Made by a program: the position numbers and the translations under genes. Source: Asterionellopsis glacialis (Eukaryota; Bacillariophyta; Plagiogrammaphyceae; Rhaphoneidales; Asterionellopsidaceae). From it: a DNA stretch of 64,000 nt. The notes under the pieces were generated by a model, which saw only the letters and a program-made list of their open reading frames with translations, had not been told where the DNA came from and did no database searches. Of the stretch, positions 29,388-40,300 are shown one piece after another (position 1 is the stretch's first letter; every line of letters starts with the position of its first letter). The stretch is taken from assembly GCA_014885115.2 (NCBI GenBank), contig WKLE02000021.1, positions 1 through 64,000 on the forward strand, given 5' to 3'.

Positions 29388-30124
29388 ATGCCACTCCCAG
29401 TTTACGATCCGTCGGCGGGTGACTTGAATGTTGAGCTTGATGCTTCTTCTCCTAGTTCTGATGCCATTGCTGTTGGTACAGCAAAAAAAGAGGAAGCCAC
29501 AGCTGGAAAATACGATTCAAAAGTACTGAAAGATTCCAAGGATGAGGATGAGGACAACAGAAACGATGATGATGACGACGACTTTGATGTGTTTGGTAGG
29601 TGTCTCGCACGTATGAACATTTTGTTCATTCTTCACTGCTTTATTTTTCTTTTTGAACTATCCTAAAGATCAGTGTTCTGACGATTGGTGATGTCTCTCT
29701 CATTTAAACTCTCCGCTTTTGCTATTGGAATACAGGTAATGATGACGGCGAGGACGACAACGACGAGGGAGATGACAAGAAGGAAAGTCGCGAAGAACAG
29801 TTTGCTCGTCTCAAGAAAGAAGCAGAAGAACGTGCACTTAGAAAAGAGGCAGAACAGCGCACAGTGGTCGGGATAGAAATCAAACCCTGGGATGTTGATC
29901 AGGATCTAATGGCACTTTGGAAAAAGATTACATTGACTGTTGATGAAGACGGTCTTCAGTGGGGAGAAAATTGTACTCTCGTTCCCGTTGCATTTGGTAT
30001 AAAGAAGATCCAAACTTCATTCACGATGGGTGTCAATAATAGTTCTGATAGCGTGCAGGAAGCCATCGAAGCCATGGAAGATGAGGTTCAGAGTGTGGAG
30101 ATTACGTCCATGAACGTCCTTTGA
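29388..30124 (+). CDS. Elongation factor 1-beta (eEF1B guanine-exchange subunit)
   Basis: eEF1B-beta exchanges GDP for GTP on eEF1A during translation. Two exons, 29388..29595 and 29736..30124, join at phase 1 across a 140-nt intron (GTAGGT donor), giving 198 residues. The conserved parts are the acidic central region just around the splice site, a Lys/Glu helix, VVGIEIKPWDVDQDLMALW and the C-terminal exchange domain with LVPVAFGIKKIQTSF and a final EAIEAMEDEVQSVEITSMN. The N-terminal 65 residues lack the GST-like domain of animal and plant forms, being short and low in complexity. Identification is strong. Confidence 0.93.
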
Positions 30125-30452
30125 TCGAAACTTTAAATTTTGTCTCATCACACATATTGAAATTATAATATTTGAGCAATGCATCTATATTTGTTGTGTT
30201 GCAATTTCTTTTCAATAATTAGATATCTATTCCTGAAAGATGTGATAAATGTTCCAATCAATGCAGCAGTCTACTTTTGAGTGTCTAAGAAAAATGTTCA
30301 TACTGAAAATCAAATTTTAAGGAGTGTGTCGTGCTTTCTATTTTGATATTGGTAGTACACAAAAGAGTAATTTTCTTTGATGCATTTGTGTAAAATATTA
30401 ATCATCCGTATGTAAAAAGAATATACGAAAGTCCCTCATACACCATTGGAAA
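30125..30452. other. Convergent intergenic region
   Basis: AT-rich 3' flanks of eEF1B and the small membrane protein gene. Nothing is recognisable. Confidence 0.5.
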
Positions 30453-30734
30453 TTAACTTCCGGAACCCCGCCCCATATTCTTCCACATAGAACCAGAATT
30501 TGGATGTGATCGTTGAGGAATCTTTGTCTCCTTCATTTGTCCAATTTCATGCTGTTCTCTCCTAACTCGTTCCATTTCTTCTCTTGCTGCCTTGGGCATA
30601 TCATCTTCTTCATTTAAACCTCTGATTTTATCTCGGTCAGCCATAAACGGCAAATATATCGTACCAAATCCAACAACTGCTACCACAGCTGTGGTAGCTA
30701 CAGCTACAATCTTTCTACCATCTACTCTTGACAT
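30453..30734 (-). CDS. Small single-pass membrane protein, possibly SMIM20-like
   Basis: A 93-residue protein starting MSRVDGRK, with one transmembrane segment (about 9-31) ending TIYLPFM, then a charged helix rich in Arg/Glu and a C-terminal SMWKNMGRG. The order of short N-terminus, one TM, an IY..P element and a Trp/Gly-Arg tail resembles SMIM20/MITRAC7-type cytochrome oxidase assembly factors. The similarity is short and could be chance. The frame is well placed between two normal genes and has a clear ATG. Confidence 0.55.
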   Translation of the reverse strand: MSRVDGRKIVAVATTAVVAVVGFGTIYLPFMADRDKIRGLNEEDDMPKAAREEMERVRREQHEIGQMKETKIPQRSHPNSGSMWKNMGRGSGS

Positions 30735-31986
30735 GTTTTGTAAGAATTAGTGCTTATTGTAAAGTGATATGTCTTTTGATCTGTCGAAACTATTCTTTTA
30801 GAATGGGGATAGGCTACTTTTTGATAAAATTCAGAAGTCGTTGGAAGCGAGTTCTATATGTATCAAGATAAACAGCAATTGTGAGGCGAGAGGAAATAAT
30901 AAAACCGAAGGTTATTGTGACTTGATGTAATAAATGTCGATTTCAAGTGCATCCATACCTTATACTTCGTCCTGCTTGTAAAATGCCTTATCTGATGACA
31001 GAGCCTTGACTGTGGTCGATATTTGTTGAAAGCGAGATGTCCAACTGCTCACCACCTCACACAAATACAAAAAGAGTGCTTTGTGTTGTATCTTTGTAAC
31101 AGCTATGATAAGGCGTGAGCCGCAAACGGTGCGTGTATGACCGAGAGACGGCGTGTAAAGTATCGCCGGGTGCAGTAGTTGGTGTGTGAAAGAACGCAAA
31201 TCTCAAATCAAGAAAAATAGTTTGAGCTGGCATCGGAAGAAGGACAGAATTTCATGGTAAAAATATGGGAATCCAGAATCTCACGAAGAAACATTTCTTG
31301 TTTTGCATGAGCAGTTGTCTAGCCACACCATCTTATCCGTACCAGGTACGGTCCATATGTATCAGATACTTGTTGAAACTGCTTGTACTGCACTTAGGTC
31401 CTACACAGTACTTCTTCATACATCTTAATCCGTAAAACCTACATTTACGAAATAAATATGGTCTAAACAACTTAATTCCAGATAAAATGCCATGTGTATC
31501 ACACTCTGACATTTCCATAATATTCTTTCAAAATCATCGGTTGAGAGTGGCAAGCTCGACAAATACGGTCATCAGAATTTCAAATTTATTTGATTCTTAA
31601 ATAAACACAATTATCCATTTGAACATGTGGAGCTTCGAATTTGGATACAATTTGAAAAATTCAACATACACATGATTGCAGTTTGGCCCGTACAGGTAGT
31701 ATGATATACACAGCATGCATGAGGTCCTCTTGCTGCAGTACCTGTATGTTCTTTTTGAATACACTGTACCTATGAACATGAAGTCGTTCATACGGGACTT
31801 GGAGAGCAGTACGACCATTATTTTTTGTTTTTGTTGATCTGTACAGGTAGAGTCTATGGAGTAGAAAATCTGTTTCAGACAACCTTTCTTTCTCACTTCA
31901 ACGTCCTTGCAACGCAATACATTCTTCGGTACCCGGCAGATGCCGGTATGGAGGATTGTTGAATAAGTCAATACGCACTGAATACG
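30735..31986. other. Intergenic region with a GTACC palindrome
   Basis: About 1.25 kb between the small membrane protein gene and the IQ-repeat gene. The ORFs at 30960-31199, 31333-31518 and 31597-31971 have no domain and overlap each other. An odd-centred 15-nt palindrome, CCGTACC-A-GGTACGG, lies at 31337-31351. Confidence 0.5.
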
Positions 31987-34900
31987 ATGGTGCTTTGTTG
32001 CGATGACCTTCCATGGTCTGACCCCAAAGCTTCGTACAACAGCAAAGTATCCGACAAAGCGCTTAAAGACTCTGGAGAAACAGGGACTGTCTACACCGAC
32101 GAAACTTCCTCGGACCTCTCTTCTATGGTGGACGTTGCTTCATATCCTCTCCTTGCATCGACACCGACGAAGACATACGACTATAACGCTTTTACCTCAT
32201 CATCAGAGCCAAGATACAAAGTAACAGTCCATCTTCCACCGGATGATCAACAAGATTCAACACTTCATGTTCAAGTTTTCGAAGATAATCATACAGTAGA
32301 AATTGTAGCGCTGTCAGACATGAAGAATCAACTTGACGATGAGGAATGTTCTCTTGTTTCAGAGCAAACAGAAGGAGAAATCCCCTTGTCTTGGCATACA
32401 ATGGCAGTATCGATGTTCGAATTACAGGAACACGCGTCAATCAAGATACAGGCAACAGTCCGAGGTTTCATCACACGTCAACACGTTCAAGATATCCCTC
32501 AAGCTATACTTCTGATTCAAGCTATTATTCGAAAATTCCTTTACTACACCAAGTACAAACGGAAGAAAGAATCTGTCATTATGATTCAAGCAACAACTCG
32601 AAAATTCATTCAACGTCAAAAATATGTAACGGACCATTCGAAATATGTATTATATCAAAAATTCACAAAAGCTTTTATTGATCGGTTGGAAGACGAGAAA
32701 AAGAGGAAAGCCTCAATTACAATTCAGAACCACACTCGAAGGTATCTGCATACTAAGATCACCAAAATAATCATTATACAAACTGCGATTCGCGGTTTTG
32801 TCCAACGTTCTCTCTATAATAGAAGGATGGAAGCCGTGATACGATTACAGACTGTGACTAGAAGGTTGATTCAGCAGAAGAAGTATAATTGTGACATTGT
32901 CAGGTTGGTTTGTATTCAGCGAATTGCTCGAGGCTATGTACAACGTTTCGAATACAATCGGAAGAAAGAAGCCGCGATTAGACTACAATCTATTGCACGG
33001 ACATCAATTTCACGCAAACGGTATAAGTCCTTGGTTACTCGAGTTATCCTTCTTCAAAGTGCTATTCGGTGTTTTAATGAAAGATCACGTTATACTCAGA
33101 AGAAGGCTTCCGCATTACGAATTGAAAGTGTGATTGAAATTCAGCGTATTGTTCGAGGTTTCCTGAACAGAACAGCATACGAATTGACAAGGCAGTCTGC
33201 ATTAACAATTCAGGCGGCAGCTCGGCAATACATTCATCAGAAGCAATTAAATCGTGAGAATTTCCACTCTATTGTAATTCAGCGTATTGCAAGGGGATTA
33301 GTGCAAAGGTCTGCTTACTATAAAATGAAGAAGTCATGTATAAAATTGCAGGCAAGTGTTAGGATGATGATTGTCCGCAACCAATGCAATACGGCGATCA
33401 ACAATGCTTTAAAAATTCAACGCATTGCTAGAGGATTTATGAACAGGTTGACCTACTGCAGAATGAGGGATGCATCTATCAGGTTGCAGGCAGTAGTTCG
33501 AATGATGATTTCACGAAATCAATACAATTCAAAAATTGTTAAAGCTATTGAAATTCAACGTATTGCACGTGCGTTTGTTTCTAAGGCTGCCTACAGTAAA
33601 TTGAAGGAAGCAGCCATTAAATTGCAAGCTATAGTCCGAATGATGATCGCACAAAAGACACGAAAAGAAATCAATTCGAAGATTATCAAAGCTATCGAAG
33701 TTCAACGATTTGTGCGTGGGTTTGTGGAGAGGTCTTCTTACAGTAAAATGAAGAGGGCATGTATCGAAATTCAGGCATTCGTTCGAATGATGATTGCGTA
33801 TAATACACGCAACAAGTTAAAGATGGAGATCGTCAATGCTATCGAAATTCAACGCATTGCTCGAGGTTTTGTGAAGAGGTCTAATTACAGTAAAATGAAG
33901 AGGGCATGCATCAAAATTCAGGCAGTCATTCGAATGATGATTGCGTATAATACACGCAACAAGTTAAAAATGGAGATCGTTAATGCTATCGAAATTCAAC
34001 GTATTGCTCGAGGTTTTGTGGAGAGGTCTTCTTATTGTAAAATGAAGAAGGCATGTATCAAAATTCAGGCAGTCGTTCGCATGATGATTGCGTATAATAC
34101 ACGCAACAAGTTAAATATGGAGATCGTCAATGCTATCGAAGTTCAACGCATTGCTCGAGGTTTTGTGGAGAGGTCTTCTTACTGTAAAATGAAGAAGGCA
34201 TGTTTCAAAATTCAGGCAGTAGTTCTGATGATGATTGCACAAAAGCAATACAATGGGAAGAGGACTGCTATTATCAATGTTCAACGCATCGGTCGAGGTT
34301 TTGTGCAACGGATGGACTACTGTAAAATGAAGATGGCAGCTATCCAATTGCAGGCATTAGGTCGAATGATGATTGCTCAGAAAGATTTAAATAAGTATAT
34401 GGCTGCCATTATCAATGTTCAACGCATGGGTCGAGGTTTTGTGCAACGGACAGGCTATCGTAAAATCAAGATGGCAGCTGTGAAATTGCAGGCAACAGGT
34501 CGGATAATGATTGCTCAGAAAGATTGGAATGCGGGAGTCTCTGTGAACAGGGAAACATATACCATTCCTGATCACAACTTAGACAAATTTGCTACAAACA
34601 CAAAGCTTCCGTGTACTCCTTCAACAAAGGGTACGACTTTTGCTTTGTCTACTATCAGCGAAAAAACAGCTAGATTCTCCAAAGAATCGAAAGCATTACA
34701 ATCGGAAAGTTTTCTTGTATTTGAACGTCTTCGAAACGAATTACTAAATCTAAGAACCAAAAATTCCAAAATGCGGAGCGAAAATAAGAAGTTAAAGCAA
34801 AATAACCAGAGGCTAATGGAAGCAAGTACAACTGCAGGGGAAACTTTCTCCAAATTTGTTGAGCACACAAAGCAAGTCAATCAGGCAAATGCCAAGCTAG

Positions 34901-35106
34901 TAGCAGAAAACCAGGCCTTGCGAAAAGCGAGACAAGAAATGACCGAATCAATGAAGCTACAGAAGCTTGCTTTTATGGCGGAGGTTCAGAGTCGCATAGA
35001 TTGTCAGAACCTTCTCTCAGAGGTAGTAGATGTCATTCAGGAGCATGTAAAGGACCCGCGCCTTGTTGACGAAATTCTCGGAAAAACTGAAGAGTTCATC
35101 GATTGA
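31987..35106 (+). CDS. Long IQ-motif array protein with C-terminal coiled coil
   Basis: A 1039-residue intronless protein. Residues about 140-860 are an almost unbroken array of roughly 30 IQ-like motifs (examples: ALKIQRIARGFMNRL, AIEIQRIARGFVKR, RLQAVVRMMISR), which bind calmodulin or calmodulin-like light chains. The array is built of pairs in a unit of about 49 residues. A coiled coil (about 905-1010) follows, with LRTKNSKMRSENKKLKQN. No myosin motor, CH domain or kinase is present, so it is neither myosin nor full ASPM, though the repeat style is ASPM-like. It could act as a calcium-responsive cytoskeletal or spindle-pole scaffold; that is inference. Near-identical 147-bp units at 33690-34240 show recent internal growth. 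Confidence 0.85.
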   Translation: MVLCCDDLPWSDPKASYNSKVSDKALKDSGETGTVYTDETSSDLSSMVDVASYPLLASTPTKTYDYNAFTSSSEPRYKVTVHLPPDDQQDSTLHVQVFEDNHTVEIVALSDMKNQLDDEECSLVSEQTEGEIPLSWHTMAVSMFELQEHASIKIQATVRGFITRQHVQDIPQAILLIQAIIRKFLYYTKYKRKKESVIMIQATTRKFIQRQKYVTDHSKYVLYQKFTKAFIDRLEDEKKRKASITIQNHTRRYLHTKITKIIIIQTAIRGFVQRSLYNRRMEAVIRLQTVTRRLIQQKKYNCDIVRLVCIQRIARGYVQRFEYNRKKEAAIRLQSIARTSISRKRYKSLVTRVILLQSAIRCFNERSRYTQKKASALRIESVIEIQRIVRGFLNRTAYELTRQSALTIQAAARQYIHQKQLNRENFHSIVIQRIARGLVQRSAYYKMKKSCIKLQASVRMMIVRNQCNTAINNALKIQRIARGFMNRLTYCRMRDASIRLQAVVRMMISRNQYNSKIVKAIEIQRIARAFVSKAAYSKLKEAAIKLQAIVRMMIAQKTRKEINSKIIKAIEVQRFVRGFVERSSYSKMKRACIEIQAFVRMMIAYNTRNKLKMEIVNAIEIQRIARGFVKRSNYSKMKRACIKIQAVIRMMIAYNTRNKLKMEIVNAIEIQRIARGFVERSSYCKMKKACIKIQAVVRMMIAYNTRNKLNMEIVNAIEVQRIARGFVERSSYCKMKKACFKIQAVVLMMIAQKQYNGKRTAIINVQRIGRGFVQRMDYCKMKMAAIQLQALGRMMIAQKDLNKYMAAIINVQRMGRGFVQRTGYRKIKMAAVKLQATGRIMIAQKDWNAGVSVNRETYTIPDHNLDKFATNTKLPCTPSTKGTTFALSTISEKTARFSKESKALQSESFLVFERLRNELLNLRTKNSKMRSENKKLKQNNQRLMEASTTAGETFSKFVEHTKQVNQANAKLVAENQALRKARQEMTESMKLQKLAFMAEVQSRIDCQNLLSEVVDVIQEHVKDPRLVDEILGKTEEFID
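33690..34240 (+). repeat. 147-bp internal tandem repeats of the IQ gene
   Basis: The DNA phrase AATGCTATCGAAaTTCAACG starts at 33835, 33982 and 34129, exactly 147 bp apart, and the intervening sequence is nearly identical. Each unit encodes 49 residues, two IQ motifs. Older, more diverged units lie on both sides. Confidence 0.9.
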
Positions 35107-35399
35107 GGGTCATTATCCATAATATACTTGAATTTACAACAAGCGGCAATGCATATCCCTTTAAATGAGATACAAAAATCAACGCTCGGAAAGTTTTGAA
35201 ACCATTCATATCGCTAATTACATGGTTATTTCCGAGAGCAAAGCACTAAGACGCATATACCTTTTGATGTCTTGTAGAAAGTGAAAATAGAAGAAATAAA
35301 AACAGACAACGAATAAACTGAAATAGAAAATAGACATCATATCGTGCTACTTATTTCTAAATTGCATTAGGTATTACCTGCACCAACAGAATGAGGACC
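35107..35399. other. Convergent intergenic region
   Basis: The 3' flank between the IQ-array gene and the Yvh1-zinc-domain gene. No features are seen. Confidence 0.5.
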
Positions 35400-36605
35400 T
35401 CAAGGTGATGCCATGCTTGGGCCAGGATATGTGGCAGGAGGTGCAGTGTGTCGCAAAGGAGCGATCAAGTCGACTTTGCTTATAGGAACTTGAATTGCAG
35501 GAACTACCCATGTTCCGCAGCTGCATTGAGCCCCAGACCAGGAATAATGCCCTAGCTTTGTACCGCACTTGGGACAGCCAAACTTCCCCTCTGCTGCATT
35601 CATGTCACCCATCCAATCAGCACCGCTCCCAAGAAAAATACTCTGACATTGCTGCGCAGAGTTGCCACCAGCATGATGAACTTTTCGCATGCTAAAGTTG
35701 TGACGAGAAGGTGTATGCGGAGGATTTTCAAGGTCGTCTTGTCCAAATAGAATGGTTCTACATCTTCGGCAAGCATATCTCATTTTTTCTGGATCTATTT
35801 CCTTAGGCGGTTCGGCAAGAGGAATCTCGGATTCAGATGATGGTTCCTCTTTCTTTGGGATTCCACTCTGTTCCACAGCTAGTTCATTTGAAGGCGTATC
35901 TTCTTGCGGGACGGATTCAGTAGGTTCCGTTTTCTGAATGTCTGCATAAGCAGCCTCGATAGCTTTTTGAGCAAGTGAAGATGCAAATTTTGCCATTTTC
36001 CCTGGACCTATAGTTTGCTGTTGTGCTGCTTCTGCTTTTTCTTCTGCATCCATTGCCTTGTAGGCTTCATTCTCTTCCTTCATAGAGGAGTATCCTGAAT
36101 TTGGAGCAACACATTCAATATTTATTCGTCTCATATTTGAGTCACTTTGAGTTCCGCTGAGAGTGTTTACAAAGGTTTCAATTTGATTTACATCGTCCTT
36201 AGATTCAATTCCACTTCCAATAGCTACGGCAGATATTCCGGGAAATCGTGGCAATTTCTTCCCAAAAGTTATATCCTGTTCTTCATCTTTGGTTGTTCCA
36301 TCATCTTCATCAAAAAATGGAGCAAGGCTAGAACCTTTCATATCTTTTCCGTCGGATCCATGGTACTCAACACTTGCAAGATATTTGACAGTATCACCAG
36401 ACTCATTCTCATAAGATCCAAACTTAGCAACGCACGGAAGATATTCTATCGATATTTCTCGATGCACCAGGAGTGGAGCTTTTTCGGTACCACTATTCTC
36501 TGGATCATTATTTGTCAGCAATGAAACAACCTTTGCAACTCGCATTCTTTGTGCACCCACCACGGCCACTCGGCATACTGTTTTGGATAGAATCTCATTT
36601 TCCAT
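35400..36605 (-). CDS. Yvh1/DUSP12 zinc-domain protein with GTPase-like N-terminus, no phosphatase
   Basis: Residues 277-381 of 401 match the zinc-binding C-terminal domain of Yvh1/DUSP12: YACRRCRTILF, C320, WMGDM, then KFGCPKCGTKLGHYSWSGAQ with CSCGTWVVPA and ISKVDLI. Putative ligands are C279, C282, C320, C344, C347, C361 and C363 with nearby His. In Yvh1 this domain acts in ribosome biogenesis (Mrt4 release) independently of catalysis. The dual-specificity phosphatase domain, with its HCxxGxxRS loop, is absent. Instead residues 8-190 look like a degenerate Rossmann/GTPase fold (CRVAVVGAQRMRVAKVVSLL, ISAVAIGSGIESKDD, RRINIECVAPNSG), faintly like AAGAB/p34, without a canonical P-loop GKS. 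A disordered Pro/Glu/Ser linker joins them. Start ATG 36605; intronless. Confidence 0.78.
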   Translation of the reverse strand: MENEILSKTVCRVAVVGAQRMRVAKVVSLLTNNDPENSGTEKAPLLVHREISIEYLPCVAKFGSYENESGDTVKYLASVEYHGSDGKDMKGSSLAPFFDEDDGTTKDEEQDITFGKKLPRFPGISAVAIGSGIESKDDVNQIETFVNTLSGTQSDSNMRRINIECVAPNSGYSSMKEENEAYKAMDAEEKAEAAQQQTIGPGKMAKFASSLAQKAIEAAYADIQKTEPTESVPQEDTPSNELAVEQSGIPKKEEPSSESEIPLAEPPKEIDPEKMRYACRRCRTILFGQDDLENPPHTPSRHNFSMRKVHHAGGNSAQQCQSIFLGSGADWMGDMNAAEGKFGCPKCGTKLGHYSWSGAQCSCGTWVVPAIQVPISKVDLIAPLRHTAPPATYPGPSMASP

Positions 36606-37482
36606 TTTATTTCTTTATGCCTTTCAAGTTCAAAGTATCTGTTCTCTGCACTGGGTTCGACGAGATGCAGAGCACTCTTAACTTTTGAGGTTTAATTTAT
36701 TGGCAGATGTTGAGAGGTAGTGCTTTTAGAGGTATTGATTCGATGTCAACGGTCAAGGGTCAATCATCGATCTGTTCTGGTCTGTGAATTTCTCTGTCAC
36801 CGTTTCATCGTCCGGGCCTTCGAAGGTTTTAGCACCTGTGCTGAAGATCTGTGGTCTCTGTTGCTTCCAGTGAATTCTCAGTCGGGGTTCCATAATCCTT
36901 AATCTTATTCAAAGCCCCCCTAAAAATAATCGTTTCAGTACCACAAAAGATCGTTTGTAAGACACTTTTCAGTTCCAATTGTCGATCATAATATTGTTTT
37001 ATATACATTGCAATTTTTTATATCGAATTTCGAAAATCAGTATGACGGCCGGTGCGATGATTTCCGACCATCACTGTACAGAACCTGCTATTGTTTGTTA
37101 GTAAGACTAGAATTAAAATTATTGACAGAATTGTTCATAAGAATGGAAATTATGATTATGAAGATTTTGAGAATGCAACATTTGGCTCAGTTGGATTCGC
37201 GCGAATAGAACATAGGTCCTAGCTGCTATCTGGCTATCTTTGCTGCTTTGTGAAACAGAGAAGGCCTATCTCATATCGGTGTAAGAATAACACCAGCCCG
37301 TGACAGAATAAATCCAACAACTTCAGGAGCATTGCACCCAAAAAACTTGAAGCACACATAGCTTCACGGTGTAAACAAAGATCACTTTGAAGACTTTGCC
37401 TGCTAGAAATCCAAAAGCGATACTGATAGGGTGACGCAGAAGAAGATCCAATCGAACTGTGCAATAAAACCTCACCCTGACC
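36606..37482. other. Divergent promoter region
   Basis: The 877-bp region between the Yvh1-domain gene and copine. The small ORFs at 36720-37208 and 37234-37464 lack domains. Nothing else stands out. Confidence 0.5.
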
Positions 37483-39947
37483 ATGTCGAAATCAACCCGT
37501 CTTCAAGTCTCTCTAACAGCAAAGGGGCTGAAAAATATTTCAGGCATGCTCGATACATCGGATCCATTTGCTATCGTTACCATTCGAGGCAAAGATCCTG
37601 ATGCTGATCCGATTATTGCGGGTCATACAGATGTGTAAGTAACGGTGTTTCTTGACAAGAGGGAATGGTTTAGAACTGGCCTTTTATTTCTTAAGCAAAA
37701 CAAAACTCCTCTAACGTTTTCAATTTTGTTTCCTGTTCACTTTCTAGGGTTTACAATACATTGGACCCCGCATGGTCTACTGTCATATTTCTTGATGGAT
37801 ATAAGTTTGGAGTTCCATATTTTATTGAAGTGGGCATCTTTGATTTTAGTGCCAAAACTGCAGGACTGAGTGAGAAAGATCTTGCGAAGCAGTCAAGTCT
37901 TACCAGTGCTATTATCTCGAAAGATGTAAGCAAAAACGTTAGTCAGCGCGTGAAGTTTCCTCACAAGATTATGGGTAGCGCCCTGTTTGAGGTGGGGGAG
38001 GTTTTAGGTTCTATGGGAAATGCTGCTGCCAAAAAACTTCAGAATGGAGGCGAACTCATCGTCCACATCGAAAGTAGCAAGAGTGATGATGCTGGAAAGT
38101 TGTGCCTACAGATAGGTGGGATGGATCTTCCCAACAAAGAATCAAAAGCCATGGACAAACTTAGATGGCGTAAAACCAGCAGCCCTTTTTACGAATTGTA
38201 CCGCAGAGTCGAAAAGCCCACCGGTGAAGTGGCTTGGTAAGTAGGTTCCTCGATGATTAGCACACATGGAAATGAATGATCGCAGCTAACTCCCTTCTTT
38301 TTTTTTCGTATTAAAGGAATAAAGTGTATCGATCAAATGTTGTCAAACAAAATTTGAGTCCTCTCTGGGATGAAACCGTGTTGGATCTGGAAACACTATG
38401 CAACGGCGATCTAGATCGTACCGTAAAAATAGTCGTTTTAGCTTACAGAAAAAGCGGCAAACACAAGCAAATGGGAGAATTTAAAACTACCGTAAGGAGT
38501 ATCTTAGAAATGAAAGTTCGAAGCGGAAGTAACGATGAGTTTCTTGATCTTAGGAAATCTGACAAGACTGTTGCAGGTATTGAAGTTCTAGAAGATGGTA
38601 ATTGTAACGGAAAAATTTGCGTTGTGGAAGCTGCGATCATTGACCCAAAGTCAACGCATATGCTTAGTGAATCGAAAAGGTTTGGGAGCATTCCCTTGGA
38701 AATCGGTTTTTCGGAAAGACCAAGCTTTGTCGATTATTTAACTGGTGGTTGCAAGGTCGGCCTCACAGTTGCCATAGACTTTACGGCCTCTAATGGTAAG
38801 TCCGAATATAACTTATTTCCCATTTTTGAATCACAACCGATTCTCATCAGATGCTAACTTGCGACAAATATGACACCATTAACACTCCATGATTGAAGGT
38901 AATCCCATGGAATCGGATTCACTTCATTATTATGATAACGAAAAGCATAATGATTACTACAGAGCATTAAATTCTGTCGGAAAGATTATGGCGGTGTACG
39001 ATTCAGACCAGAGATTTCCAGGTACGATCCTTTTTTTCGTTTTTATATTCTTGTCAAGTTTAGCTTTGGAAGTTTTTAGACAACAATATTCACTTGAATT
39101 TTGCCCTTTTTATTTCTCTTGACAGTATGGGGCTTCGGCGTGAAGCATGGAGGAGCACTCAATAATTGTTTCCAATGCGGAGCTGAAGCTGAGGTCAAAG
39201 GCGTCGATGGGATTTTAAAAGCATACAAATCAGGTAAGTTCAGTAGTATGATTTGTAAACCTTGGTTTAGCACATGCTTTTATTGATTAGAAAATTTATA
39301 ATATCTCTGGACTCATCTAGACATTTATTTTTGATTAGTATTCCAACCTGGATTATGCATGAGCAATCCTGCTGATTTTACAGAAGTAATTGGGTCTGCA
39401 GCGTCATACGCAAGCTTTCAATTGGTAAGTAGGTAGTGACATAACTATGATTTCTCATTATTTCATGTACTGTAATAACTAACACATCCTGCTACGCAAT
39501 GTGTGCATTTTGGACTCTAATTCATGATATTAGGGAGCAGAACAGGAGAAAGGAAATCTATCTTACACGATTCTTCTAATTTTGACGGCAGGTAACGTTG
39601 AAAACCTGAAGGAAACTCAACTTGCCTTGGAGCAAGCCTCTCAAGTACCGCTATCAGTTGTCATTATTGGCATTGGGGATGGAGATTTCTCAGGGATGGA
39701 GTTTCTGGATGGTGATGACTCTACCAACCGTGGTATCGATATTACGCAGTTTGTACGCTACAACGACTATGACAGGGAAAGCGACCTTACCGATGCTCTG
39801 TTGGACGAAATCCCTGATCAACTAGTGGACCATTTTTACCAGAGAAAGTTGATGCCAGGAGAAACTGTTAAATATGACGCTGCGAAGGTCCGGGTACAAT
39901 CGGCAGATGGTCTTGGCAGAATATCAAGTTTTCTGGGCAGCTTTTAA
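37483..39947 (+). CDS. Copine (C2-C2-vWA calcium-dependent phospholipid-binding protein)
   Basis: Copines bind membranes through two C2 domains when calcium rises and recruit partners with a vWA-like copine domain. Seven exons fit in frame: 37483..37634, 37748..38236, 38317..38795, 38899..39021, 39126..39233, 39339..39424 and 39534..39947 (616 residues). The start MSKSTRLQVSLTAKGLKN opens C2A with LDTSDPFAIV; C2B spans exons 2-3 with NLSPLWDE. The copine domain begins at RPSFVDYLTGG, contains LTVAIDFTASNGNP (MIDAS DxTxSN), DSDQRFPVWGFGVKHGG and ends with VPLSVVIIGIGDGDF and FVRYNDYD. Length matches animal copines (about 550). All junctions are GT-AG with mostly GTAAG donors. This is the most intron-rich gene here. 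Confidence 0.93.
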
Positions 39948-40300
39948 TTAGTTGTCCACTGAAGAAAAACGTGCCTACTGAAGAAAAAATAGGCACAATG
40001 TGGGTGTTAAATAACCATAAATTGTGATATTAAGGCTTGCGATTTGTTTTGAATTTCCTTTCTTCGTTTCCAAATGACTGCCAAACCTTTCTCTAGTAGG
40101 TATTCTTTATTTTATGAACCGAGTCACTGGTTAAATTTATTTCAAAACCCATAAACGAAGTCGAATTATAGCTAACGATCGGCATATTTAATTCAAGTAA
40201 AATTTGAACATCTTATTAAGTAGTATGAAGCTCCGAGAGATGTGAAGGGCATATTCAAAATTGCAATTAAGTGAAGAGCCTATTCTTGTCCACCTTATCA
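39948..40300. other. Convergent intergenic region
   Basis: Shared 3' flank of copine and XPD. A short direct repeat of GAAGAAAAA(A/C) lies at 39962-39987. Nothing else is seen. Confidence 0.5.
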
